The notes under the pieces were generated by a model. It was not told where the DNA came from. It saw only the letters and a program-made list of their open reading frames with translations, and made no database searches. Shown here piece after piece: positions 9,751 to 19,453 of a DNA stretch of 64,000 bases. The stretch comes from Orbilia blumenaviensis (taxonomy: Eukaryota > Ascomycota > Orbiliomycetes > Orbiliales > Orbiliaceae), in contig JAVHNS010000018.1 in assembly GCA_036872755.1 (NCBI GenBank), positions 310,001 through 374,000 on the forward strand. Reading direction: 5' to 3'. Made by a program: the position numbers and the translations under genes. Numbering within the stretch: position 1 is the first letter of the stretch; the number at the start of each line of letters is the position of its first letter.

Positions 9751-10664
9751 AGCCATTTTTCTGGATATGAACCTAGATGGTAGCACAGGGATATGAGCGG
9801 AAGCAGCCAGATCAACGCCATCGTTACTGTTCTAGTATATTTAACTAAGGCTCACATGTAAACTTAAAGCTCCTCTTGGTAATGTCCATAATTTAGAGTT
9901 GCTCAAATTCAGAGCCCATGCTCCATTCCCCCAATTGACTTTAGTCTGGGTTTATCTATGAGCTTATCCTTGTGTTGCAGGCGCAACCCGTGCCACGGGC
10001 TGGTATTGTGCACTATGGTACAAACGAAGAAGGATGTGGCTTCCAGAAGTGACATCCAAATTTGTATGGAAAATTTACAGGGAAGCGGTTTCCGTAATAG
10101 TGGGGTGTGGCACCCTCAAAAAAAGGAAGCCGTTTCCGAAAACCTCATACAAATTTTGGATGTCGCTTCCAAGAATGCCATACAAAAAAAGGATGCCACT
10201 TCCATTTATTCGGGAAGTCGCTTCCGAATTTCCCAGACAAAAGTGGATGTCGCTTCTATAATTCTGCTGGCCAGCTGATCGGCTGATACTAGTACGGCAT
10301 ACATGTATCGCAACTATATTGGCCCTGAGTGCAACTGGTGATTGAACTTTGCTTGCGGTCATATTGTCCTTTTGGTCTATAACCCTTTACCATTTAAGAA
10401 ACTCTTAAACCTCAGGAGGGTAGACTCAGCTGTAAAAAGTGGGTGGGCTCACCTCGTTCCGTTCCCCCAGTCAAAATAAGCTCTAAAAATGCCAAGAATA
10501 TGGTTAAGTACCCCGCTCGGGTAGCTCTTCTACTCTGGTACAGAAGCGCCAACCTGTCTTCTAAACCCCAAAACCAACATATCGAAAATCCCAATACTTA
10601 AAGAGAACAAGGCCCTCTAATCAAGTTTGTACTTTGTCTTATAAATATCATTTCAAGGACGACA
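9751..10664. other. intergenic, contains a structured repeat array
   Basis: This lies between the Clr5-domain gene and the next small ORF. Its main content is the near-palindromic repeat array at 10032-10257. Before it is a 5-bp hairpin CCCGT-gcc-ACGGG at 9987-9999. Two overlapping frames across the array are open for 75 and 106 codons because the repeat spacing is mostly a multiple of 11 bp. I do not call them genes. Confidence 0.5.
10032..10257. repeat. array of 13-bp near-palindromes GGAWGNNNYTTCC
   Basis: Seven direct copies start at 10032, 10081, 10125, 10158, 10191, 10213 and 10245. Examples are GGAAGCGGTTTCC, GGAAGTCGCTTCC and GGATGTCGCTTCC. One inverted copy lies at 10045-10057. Later spacings are 44, 33, 33, 22 and 32 bp, close to multiples of 11. 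A longer inverted repeat is embedded: GACATCCAAATTTGTATG (10051-10068) opposes CATACAAATTTTGGATGTC (10146-10164) with one extra T. The function is unknown. It could be a multi-site operator, a folded element, or the remnant of a coding repeat. Confidence 0.7.
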
Positions 10665-10862
10665 ATGGAAGGGTCCTCGACAGACACCCAGGGCACCGAC
10701 GCCCCGCCTTACACCGCGGAAGAGAGGAGATGGCTAAAGAAATATTACGAAAGCGAGTACATGTTCTTGCTTTCATACCAGCTTAGCATTTATAAGGAAG
10801 AGGATCGAGAATTAGGGAGGAGAATAATGAGGGGTCTGGCTGCACATGATTACGATGATTGA
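10665..10862 (+). CDS. small acidic/aromatic protein, unknown
   Basis: A 65-codon frame with a CAACGATG-like lead-in. The core (ERRWLKKYYESEYMFLLSYQ followed by a charged KEEDRELGRRIMRG) looks like two amphipathic helices, and the N-terminus is Thr/Asp-rich. A TATAAATA lies only about 20 bp before the ATG, so either the leader is very short or that match is chance. It is collinear with the neighbouring small ORFs and the Clr5-domain gene. No family is recognised. Confidence 0.4.
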   Translation: MEGSSTDTQGTDAPPYTAEERRWLKKYYESEYMFLLSYQLSIYKEEDRELGRRIMRGLAAHDYDD

Positions 10863-11573
10863 TTCTTGTTGGATTGGTGAGTATCTTTTTATCGTATGGA
10901 TTGATTGGCACTTGGTGTTTAATCGGAATTCTATTGTTAGGCAGATCTGCAGAGTTGGAGGGCTGAGTGGTTTATTGGTGATGATGTTCGTTTAATCGAG
11001 CGGAACCCGCGAATGGCTCGATAGACTTAAATATGTGCATTGCTGCTGCTTTATTTCTTTATTACCTCTTGGTTTGATTGATGTATGGCACTACGACACA
11101 GACACATCCGGAATTACAGAGATTACTCCCTCAGAGTGTTTGGGGATTTGAACATGTACATCACACGTGCACAGGCATTTTCCTCCAGTTACTATTACGT
11201 CAGCATCCTGAGTAGAACCTTCCAATCTTTACATATAAGACCTTTCACGAAAAGAAAGATGCCTTCTAATCCATTATGAGGTAAAGAGGACTATAACATT
11301 TCTCATATGCTTAAGGCCAAGCTTTATAAAAGCCGCGTCCCCCTTACCTGAGGCTAGCCTGAGGGCATTAGCAGTGTAGGAAATTGTGTTGCCACTCAAA
11401 ATACCACACTCTGGCCAAAATGCCGAAACGGCTGAATTCTAATTGAACAGCGGTCGCCATCAGCGAAAAGTACACCGCTTCAACTCCGTCGTAACACACC
11501 CTCCATTCTCTTGCCCTCAGAAAAGGCCACATTTCCTCTCTCGGCCTACTATCTCCTCTTCGCACCCTTCACA
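10863..11573. other. intergenic, possible promoter of the next small ORF
   Basis: It contains a TATAAAAG at about 11324-11331, 250 bp before the next ATG, and a pyrimidine-rich stretch just before that ATG. A 64-codon ORF at 11085-11279 shows no protein-like pattern. Nothing else is seen. Confidence 0.45.
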
Positions 11574-11834
11574 ATGGTATGCGATATAAATCTTCCCACG
11601 ATCACATACCATACGTTTAAGCCTCCCACTACCGCCCAGCGCCAACGTCGTGCTCATCGGGTGCGAATTCTTATGCTCCGGGGAGTTGAAGAGTCTGTTG
11701 CAAATAGGCTTGGAAAGAAACGAGGGTCTGCGTGGCAGCCGTTGACAAGCCGGTGGATTGAGTGTCGGGAGTCAGAGCATCGCCAGGAGTTGTTAGACCG
11801 GGAGATAAGGCTTGAGGATGAGAGAGAAGCATAG
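11574..11834 (+). CDS. small basic protein, MVC-type (copy C)
   Basis: An 86-codon frame starting Met-Val-Cys-Asp in a good context (CACAATGG). An in-frame Met 21 codons upstream was passed over because the Met-Val-Cys start is shared with the ORFs at 6142 and 6460. Residues of about 24-45 (QRRAHRVRILMLRGVEESVA) align with copy A (VKFLMLHGVEPRKAANL), and both end in a Glu/Arg-rich helix. The basic arm followed by a helix-turn-helix-like segment suggests nucleic-acid binding, but this is inference from pattern only. A TATAAAAG lies 250 bp upstream. Confidence 0.5.
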   Translation: MVCDINLPTITYHTFKPPTTAQRQRRAHRVRILMLRGVEESVANRLGKKRGSAWQPLTSRWIECRESEHRQELLDREIRLEDEREA

Positions 11835-11968
11835 AGGGATTCCGGTTTGGTTCTAGGAACTTTCGCTACATTCCCGGGATATATACACATAAGGAATCCC
11901 GATCCCGGAGACTTTTACATCAAAACCAGCGGTTATAAGGCCTCCTCGCAGACCCGCGGAACTGAACC

Positions 11969-12211
11969 ATGCCTTGTGCCGGCCCCGTCGCTATAAACAT
12001 CTACGGCGAAGAGAGTGGGTTCACGAATACCGTTATAAAAATTGCGCCGATGATGTTCTACATCGAAAGTTACAGCCAAGCCGAGCTTGAAAGGGAAGTC
12101 GACTGGGCGAGGTGGAGGAATGTCACGAGGGAGCTTGAATGGTTTTACAGTTGGATTTTGCCGCGCGGGAGCTCGACAGGGGAGGTATCAGCTGGTGTAA
12201 CTGAGGGTTGA
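11969..12211 (+). CDS. small protein starting Met-Pro-Cys, unknown
   Basis: An 80-codon frame. The start MPCAGP recalls the Met-Val-Cys starts nearby. The second half (SQAELEREVDWARWRNVTRE) resembles the charged aromatic helix of copy A (EALAREIDSVERSFNLYW). There is no signal peptide or transmembrane segment. It is the last of the row of small ORFs following the Clr5-domain gene, 135 bp after the previous one. Its reality rests on composition and on the weak resemblance. Confidence 0.35.
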   Translation: MPCAGPVAINIYGEESGFTNTVIKIAPMMFYIESYSQAELEREVDWARWRNVTRELEWFYSWILPRGSSTGEVSAGVTEG

Positions 12212-12575
12212 AGGTCCGGATATGATAGGTACGACTTGCTTTTGGGGATCATGACTATGGTAATCGGGTATTGGAGGTTATTGCGTCGTTCGGTCATTAA
12301 AATATATCATATGGTCGTGAAAGCTGGCTTGCGAGACGACATCTGCTTTACGTTGGCATCCTTTTTGTTTGAAATCGCTTTGCTTATTCATAGCTTAGAT
12401 TTTTCCCTAGTTTCCATCTTTAGCGACCCACGCATGTTAGCATTCGATACCAGTAACACCAATGATTGAAATAGAACTGCTCTAATATATACAACTACAC
12501 CATACAGGCTCAAATGCGTCAAATCATTAGAATCGTAAAAAGTAATATTACACTACAACGGCGTATATAGGAAAC
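12212..12575. other. intergenic, no supported gene
   Basis: This lies between the last small ORF and the stop of the convergent oxygenase gene. A 77-codon ORF (12236-12469) is present but hydrophobic without a clear pattern. I do not call it. Confidence 0.4.
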
Positions 12576-13820
12576 TCAAAGCTCCTGTCCACCAGATAGT
12601 CTCTCTTGTCCAACCATCCAGCACCTTCTCCCTCTGATCTGGCCCTTCTCTTCCGCCCACCTTCCGAATGTCATGTCCTGTTCTACAATCTCACCACTCT
12701 CTTTCCGTACCCTATGCTTACTAACAACCATATCCCTCTTCGGTCTTAAAAATACAGCAACAGAGTATCGTTCCGCCCCACCCTTTGGCAGAACTACTGC
12801 ATGTACTGTTGGCAACACGGTTCCCTCCCCAATTGCATGTTTTCCGTCATCGATTATGCTTTTGCCTTCAAGAGCCGTAAAGTGTGACATCAAGTCTCCA
12901 GCAATAACCAACACGGTATTCTCAATCGGCGGTGCTGAGAATATTTTCCCGTTCCTATCCCATACATATAAACCAGAAGGCTCTGTCGCTGTCATGAGTG
13001 TAAGGACACCGTGATCGGTATGTGCCTCCATTCGCGGAAGCGAGTAGCCATCCTCCTTTGGTTTTGACGAACTACTAGACGCGCTATGGCTGCTGGAGCT
13101 GCTGCTTGCAACCGGCGGTTCGACTTTTGGGACGTTCGGGCGCTCTAGAATTGTTGGTGAATACCGTAAATACCGCATTGTACTAAATCCAATGTCATTC
13201 ATAACCTCTGTCGGCACCACCATCCTCTTATCACCATTTTCTGTATAAGTAGTATTAAATTCCCCGCAAATTTTCTGGAGTAAAGCAATTGATTTTTCAA
13301 AGTATTCTCTCGTCACGTGCCTGAAGCTTTCGTCATCGAGAGTTAATAAAGTACCGCCGTTATCCGGTGTGTAGTCCCACCATTCTCTACCGCTTGGTTT
13401 GGCATGGTTGTAGCCTCTTACTGTGGACTTTCTAGGGTGTATTAACGATCGTTTTACGGAATCTGGGGATGTTAGGATTTGCTTTGCTTGTGGGAGTGGC
13501 GGTCGCGGTAGAGGATGTCCGACGAGGTAGAATGCAGGGTATTGTGTTAAGATCTGTGGAATAAGATGTAGTTCCTCGTAATGGATTATAGGAAGTAGAT
13601 CGGAGTCTGTGATATCGGATGAGTTTGTGCTTGAAGAACGGTTTGAATTGGACCGTTTCGGCGATGATTGAATATTATAGTTCGGAGAAGCGGCGTTATC
13701 GTCATCATCCGTCGCACGGAATTTGCCCTTCTCTTCGCGAGTGGGAGGTTTACGTTTCGGAGGGTTTTTGGGCTTCTTTGATGCGAACAAAGTCTTCAGA
13801 TGTGTGGTTAGCCAGGCCAT
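12576..13820 (-). CDS. 2-oxoglutarate/Fe(II)-dependent oxygenase (isopenicillin-N-synthase-like fold)
   Basis: A single exon of 414 residues. The iron ligands are visible as HTDHG (His267, Asp269) and His340 in TVHAVVLP. The co-substrate Arg lies in RYSVAVFLRP (Arg351, Ser353), which is the classic HxD...H plus RxS arrangement of this superfamily. The first ~85 residues are a Lys/Ser-rich disordered extension, and a run of serines (about 240-255) sits just before the catalytic HxD, so both are lineage-specific insertions. There is no signal peptide, so it is probably cytosolic or nuclear. The substrate cannot be read from sequence. Members act in secondary metabolism, in ethylene or gibberellin-type reactions, or on small phenolics. 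There is no biosynthetic partner next to it apart from the unrelated WW gene. Confidence 0.85.
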   Translation of the reverse strand: MAWLTTHLKTLFASKKPKNPPKRKPPTREEKGKFRATDDDDNAASPNYNIQSSPKRSNSNRSSSTNSSDITDSDLLPIIHYEELHLIPQILTQYPAFYLVGHPLPRPPLPQAKQILTSPDSVKRSLIHPRKSTVRGYNHAKPSGREWWDYTPDNGGTLLTLDDESFRHVTREYFEKSIALLQKICGEFNTTYTENGDKRMVVPTEVMNDIGFSTMRYLRYSPTILERPNVPKVEPPVASSSSSSHSASSSSSKPKEDGYSLPRMEAHTDHGVLTLMTATEPSGLYVWDRNGKIFSAPPIENTVLVIAGDLMSHFTALEGKSIIDDGKHAIGEGTVLPTVHAVVLPKGGAERYSVAVFLRPKRDMVVSKHRVRKESGEIVEQDMTFGRWAEEKGQIRGRRCWMVGQERLSGGQEL

Positions 13821-15181
13821 GGTGGTATCTGTATGTTTGGGTCTCGCGATATCGATGAAGAAGGAGGTTAAAAAGGATGGCGATGGAATGAAGGGCGTTC
13901 CGGGGCCGGGGAATGGGAGGTGTGTTCGTTGTCGTCGGGATCAACGGATCATGCGTTGTGCGTGGTATTTGCGGATTCGGGCCGACGGCTTCAACCTAAC
14001 TCCGCGAGAGATTTTTTTAAATCGATATCGAGATAAGATATAAGTCGATATAACCTTATGATCAATTATACAGGTGTTAAAGGGTCTATCTGTCAAAAGT
14101 TATAACTATCAGGGGTCAAGTTGAAGTATCTGAAGGCATCAGGTTATATATCCCGCTCAAACTTGAATCCTTTCAGCCGTCCTTAACCATAATCGATTTC
14201 AATCTTTTCCTGTTTCTCAATTTTTCTTTAAATATCCCCGACCAAAAAGATGTGCATTGCATGCATGGGCTACCTAGCAGTTGAGCCTTGCCAACAAGTG
14301 CACTATAACTAAGTTGTTTGCAAGAAAGGACGACTCACAACAACCTCTGCGCCTCAATGACACCACGGACAAGTGATTTGAGAAAGTGAAACCCACCCCA
14401 GGGGGAAAAGATGGGGAAGTAGGGCTGAGTCGTCTGGCCGGTTGGCCTTTTGGGCCTGGCGGCCAATCGGTGCGATTCGGGTATCGGGGGGCGGGATCCA
14501 CTGAAGGACTTAGCCTCAAATGCGCTAATGGATTGTTCTGGGGCTAACGGCGCTGGACAGACACTGCACCGATTGTGACACCGACAATACTATGTACTTA
14601 CATACTTATACCCCAAAATTAATTAAGGAACGAGTTTTCAAACATCGAGAGGTCCGGAATATACATGTGGAAGCAGGCTCAGATCGGGTTTGGCGATCGA
14701 AACCCGGGTTGACAATACCAAATACGGGGTTTCATTCGTTTCACAACCAAAGGGCCGGCTTACATCATGCATCGCTGTCTACCAAAATGGCCGTCAAAGT
14801 ACAACAAAACCAACACAATTAATTCCTGAGCCATGTGGATTGATCAACGCTTCTATTTACCTTTTTGTTCCCTGGAACAATGCTATCTGCAGTGATCATG
14901 CTATATTTTGACATCTAATATCTGATATATCGATAAAATGCTAAAAATGAAGAACCAAAGTATATTTTACTATACGGTTTTTTAAATAGCTTAATAATAT
15001 GTTTTGTACTTTTTATTTTGCACCACCAATGTCAAGACCCATTCATGGTGCTCTGTATCTCCAACATCAGTTATCAACAGCTCCATCCCCTATTAACACT
15101 TACCCACTACTAGAGTAGAAATTGGGCATCCTATAATTCATACTCAGGATACAAGCCCAAAGTGCAACAGTACCTATAACA
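13821..15181. other. intergenic between divergent genes, no gene seen
   Basis: This is the shared upstream region of the oxygenase (minus) and the WW-domain gene (plus). It contains a run of ATCGATAT-type sequence at about 14020-14053 and AT-rich DNA at 14880-15010. Short overlapping ORFs on both strands are unsupported. Confidence 0.5.
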
Positions 15182-17689
15182 ATGTTGGGGGGGTTCCAAC
15201 CGCCATGGGGGTGCCCAGATCTACCCCCGCCCCCGGTCGACCCACGCCCCATCCCGCCAGGATGGATACAATCCTTCGACCGGTCAACAAACCATTACTA
15301 CTACACTGACATGAACTACCCACCTTATAAGTCATGGTGGGAGCACCCCTGTGACCTCGGATACGACCCTTCAATATACGGTCGCCATTTCACGTATGAC
15401 GAAAGTTTGGCAGGGAGAAAAAATGGGTATGGGCCTTTGCGTGGGCTCGATTGGATGAGGAATTTGCATCCGCCGGGGGAGCCTCAGATGCGATTTCATT
15501 GGCGGGATGGTGATATTGGAATACCTGACTTTGGGGACGAAAGTAGTGACGACGATCACCCGGAAGGTTATTTCCCTGGCAGTAACGGATATAAAAAACG
15601 GACACGCAGGGCTAGAGGTAGGACTAGAAGAAGGAAGTCGAATAGTCGTTCTCGATCCCGAGGGCAATCTGCAGATTCATACCGGGGACAGCCCCGCAAA
15701 CCCCTCCCAGATGCGCGTATACAACAGATTCTGAAAGAATATCAAGGCTTGCAGCAGGTTGGACAGTCATCAAGCATCAGCCTACCACAGACTATTGAGA
15801 TCGTTCCGGGGGATTCTGGGAGGCAAACGCTGGAGATTAGTCCAGCGCGATCTGTTGGGGATACTACACGACCCGCCTCAGAACAAGCTCTGAGTCGGTC
15901 TGCTGATGAAGCTCCGGATCGGCCTGATGGACAAGTCCCAAATCAACGTACTAGGCAAACCCCAAGTGAACCTACTGGGCAAATCCCCAGGCAGCCTGCT
16001 GAAGAAACTCCAAGTGAGTTTTCAGAGCGAACTCTAAGGCAATCCGCCGAAAATAGTCGGGGAAATTCTGTCGATGATAGGGAGAGGAAACCCCTATTTA
16101 CAAAGGAGTGGCGCCTGGGGCCGGAACCAAAGGAGCCACCAGAACCATCGTATGCAGCTTTTGGTCTCGATCATTCTTTGCTATCCTCAGACGGTATTTA
16201 CCCCATCCCTCGTTCCCTGAGGCCATGGGCTCCACCTCCCCCACCAGCTCCACCACCGTCATTTACCAGTTCCACTGGCTCCGCAGTGGGCGGGTCCAGA
16301 GCACCACGTCTGGAAACATATGGAGACGATGTAGCAGTACCTATGGAGGAGCGTAGGTATTCACCAGTAGAACGAGACTCAGGCACGATGTTCTGCTCAG
16401 ATATGGATAGAGGACATGAGTTCAGCAATCGTGAAAAATGCCACCCACGGCCTCCACCAAGTTCTCCGACCCCCCTTGCTTGTACAGGAGAATCGATGCG
16501 TACCGTCCCTGAAAACCTTAATACAGAGCCAGATGGAGACCAGGTAGAGCCTGCAGGGGATGCTTCAAAACTGTCGTATCCACTACGCCGAGAAGCGCCT
16601 CCTTCAGACCTCCCCGAAGGGCCTCTAAATCTGGCAGATCGGTTTCGCAAGGCGCTTCACCTTCACGTCCCAACTGCCGCCGAGAAAGCTGCAAAGAAGG
16701 AGTATAAACAGGCAGCAAGGGCAAAGAAGGAAGCTGAAACTGCTCACCGCAACCAACGACGGTACGAAGCCGCCGCTGACAGAATGAAAAAATATTCTGA
16801 GCTGCTTGAGGAGATGAACCGCCGTGAAATAGAAATCTATCAAACCCAAGCTTTGAAAGAGAGAATGGGGTTCAATAGCGAACTCTTCGAAAAGAGGCTC
16901 GCAGAAGGCATTTTGATGAATAATCCTCTAACTCCGGCTGCACCGCCAATCCCAGCTCCAGTTCAGACTCAAACCCCGACTCCAGTATTTGATATCCCTG
17001 GCTTCGGCCCCATGAATCAGCATCCGCAAAGCAGTCAAAATAGTCCCCCAGGAACCAATCAAGCTCCTAATACTGCGCCTTTTGATGCCAGTGGGACCGT
17101 TCTTGATAATCCACTAGCGCATACCCTCGATGCTGATAATATACCGGTGCCGGATCATCTAAACCCCTCGCCGAATCCACCCATTGGGATGGCAGTAGAT
17201 GCCAATGCTAAAGCTACAAGAGCGAGAAATATAGAAGATAATCAGACTAATAAATTAAGAACACCGGCTCCTTCTGCCCCAAGGTTCAATGGAAATGCAC
17301 CCCAACTCACTCCTGATAATTTATGGCGGAGGCATGCACTAGATAGCAGGGACGGGTCATTTGTTAGAAAGCACTGGGCTCCGACGTCTGATGAGACAGA
17401 TCTAAGGTATGGAGAGCTTGGCTCTGGAAGGTTTAGAACTGGTAGCCCGACGGCCACCAGGTGGGCGATTGATCATAGGGGGTTTAGGCAGCTGCCTCAT
17501 AAGCCAAGTATTTTTGGAGGGGGGAGTTACAGGTAACAGCCTTCCGACATCAAATTCTACAATTTCATAAATTCGTTAACACTTGGCTTTAGGCACCCCC
17601 CTTTCTTTGACTATGGAGAATATGATCAGCATGAGCATGAGTGGGATGGTGGTGGCTACCACGGTGCAGCTTTTGGCTGCGGTTTTTAA
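15182..17689 (+). CDS. WW-domain protein with basic RS-like patch and coiled coil
   Basis: Two exons, 15182-17532 and 17593-17689. The intron is a 60-nt GTAACA...TTTAG with a TTAAC branch-like site, and the protein is 815 residues. A WW domain spans residues of about 27-57 (PGWIQSFDRSTNHYYY ... WWEHP): both signature Trp positions and the Tyr triplet are present. Residues of about 137-162 are Arg/Ser-rich (RARGRTRRRKSNSRSRSRG). Residues of about 215-300 are a degenerate repeat around R-Q-(S/T)-x-E, and proline-rich segments follow. Residues of about 495-575 form a Lys/Glu/Ala coiled coil. The second exon adds a Tyr/His/Gly-rich tail. WW domains bind proline-rich ligands. The basic patch suggests a nuclear or RNA-linked role, but this is inference. 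It converges on the AlkB gene. Confidence 0.8.
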
Positions 17690-17853
17690 CTATACTTTGG
17701 CAGCATTTTAGCGCGTCATATTATGAAATTAGTGGCAATATCTATAAGGTTCTTGAAGTGCCCATGGTTTATGATGCTTAATAGAAGGCTCGTATACCAT
17801 CGATGGACCTACTGAGGAATATCACCTTGAAATTGCATATGCTGTCTGCTAGC

Positions 17854-19453
17854 TTACTCCCATATTGGATCCCCATCATCATCAAACTTAGCCCATATTA
17901 GATATCCACAACCTCCTTCTTTCTTCTTATCCTTATTATCACAATCCTCTTCATCATCCTTCCACTGATTTCCCACTTGACAACCCCAAAAATACCATCC
18001 CATTCTATCTTTCACCCTTTGAACGGTTTTTAGTACGCAACCCACGCCACACTTACACTTCGGAATCTTATCCGGTCGTAGGCTTTGACGGTAGCACCTA
18101 AATGTGATATTGATCCTCTTCCCTCCAGCTACCGGATGTGGTTGTATATTGTTAGCTGGATGAACGGAATGTTTCCAACTTTCCTGACACTCAGCGTGCA
18201 TTATGAGCAGAGAATTGTGAGGCAGGTGTATAGAAGCCTGTCCTTCCGGCTGCCATTTCCATTCCTTTCCGTCTTCTACCTCTGAATCAGGTTCAAAAGG
18301 CACCGCTGTATCCACCACAACTGGCGCAACTCTCCTAAGTCTAAACTCTCGTTCAACGCCCAAGCTTATCGATGCAATTACTGTTCTTGGTCCCAGATAC
18401 GTGAGCTGGTCTGAATGCCAGCCAACGCTTTGTTTAGCCCCATCGTAGCAGTTCATAAATGCTGATGTGATGTGCCATTTTCCTGGTGGTAGCATGTGTT
18501 TGAGCTTTTGACTGCCCGGGTAGACGTTTATGATTCGTTCTGATATTTGGTCATTTACAAAGTTCTCGATGAGGGGGACAACAGTGCGCATTGTTGGGGT
18601 GAACGTTCTGATCTATGCGTTCTTATACCCATTAGCAACATACATCGAACAAGTTTGTCCTCCCAAGGGGTGGTGGACATACATCGTCTAAATAACTGCC
18701 GTTATACATATACCCGCGCCGGTGCTGAGCAGCCATTACCTCATCCCTGACGAAGAATGAAGCAGTGTGTGGGCTACTAACGTTTCGTTCAAATAGTCTG
18801 AACTCATATTTCCCAAAAGATGGAACCTCGGCAAGGCACTCCAACAATAGCTGATTTGCTATCTCTGGCGTTAAGAAAGAAGGATGTAGAGTTGCTGGTG
18901 CATAAAATGGTACTTGTGAGGGGGTTGTTAAGTGCAGCGTTTTAAATTTTGGGATTGCGGGTAGTGGGAATGGGATCTTGCGGGTTGAGCTGTCGCTTTC
19001 CGAAGCTGAAAGAAATGTGGATATGGAGGATTGAGTTGGTATTGATGTTGATTGTTTTTTTGATGAAGATGATGAAGCTAGCTCTGCAGCTTCGGATACA
19101 GATCCATTGCAGGTTAGAAGCAGCTCGAGGAGGGTTTCTGGCGGTAATGTTGGCTGGAGAGATGAGAGGAGGGCGAGTTTGAAATCTGTCGATTCCTCCT
19201 CCTCATCTTCGTCCCCTCTGCGAATCGCTCCATCTAAGTCGTCCTGGTCTTCTTTTAGTCTGCCAGGATTGTCTATTGAGTCGTTTAGCCCAACTTTTTC
19301 ATGTGTAGCATTTTCCTCAGAGACTGCATTTGACACATATTCTAGCACCTGCTTCTTCGCAACCGGGTTCTCAACGGCCGGAGTTTTAGACTTTGCAAAT
19401 GCCTCGAAGAAATTTCTCTTCTTTTTAACGATAAAATCGTTTTTTCTTGACAT
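17854..19453 (-). CDS. AlkB-type (ALKBH2/3-like) dioxygenase with CUE-like and GRF zinc-finger segments
   Basis: Two exons, 18683-19453 and 17854-18612. The 70-nt intron is GTATGT...CATAG with a GCTAATG branch site, and the product is 509 residues. A second GTATGT inside it would leave only 31 nt and was rejected. The start at 19453 (MSRKNDFIVKK) is favoured because a TATATAAA lies about 80 bp upstream; MMNKTK at 19471 is the alternative. In order: a short N-terminus resembling the PCNA-binding motif of ALKBH2, an acidic linker, a CUE-like helical segment (FKLALLSSLQPTLPPETLLE), the AlkB core with WHSD (His323, Asp325), a second His near 405 and RINITFR (Arg423, Arg429). Last is a C-terminal GRF-type zinc finger with CKCG, a Trp/Phe-Trp-Gly-Cys block and CGYLIW. 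The family removes alkyl damage from DNA or RNA bases by oxidation. Confidence 0.88.

Noticed and set aside
10034..10278. ORFs of 75 and 106 codons across the near-palindromic array
   Set aside because: Openness follows from the repeat spacing. Both frames are equally open and there is no promoter or start context, so a non-coding array is simpler.
18632..18682. Second GTATGT donor in the AlkB intron, giving an exon end at NLFD
   Set aside because: It would leave a 31-nt intron, too short for fungal splicing. The first donor gives 70 nt and a natural YLDD-IRTFTP junction.
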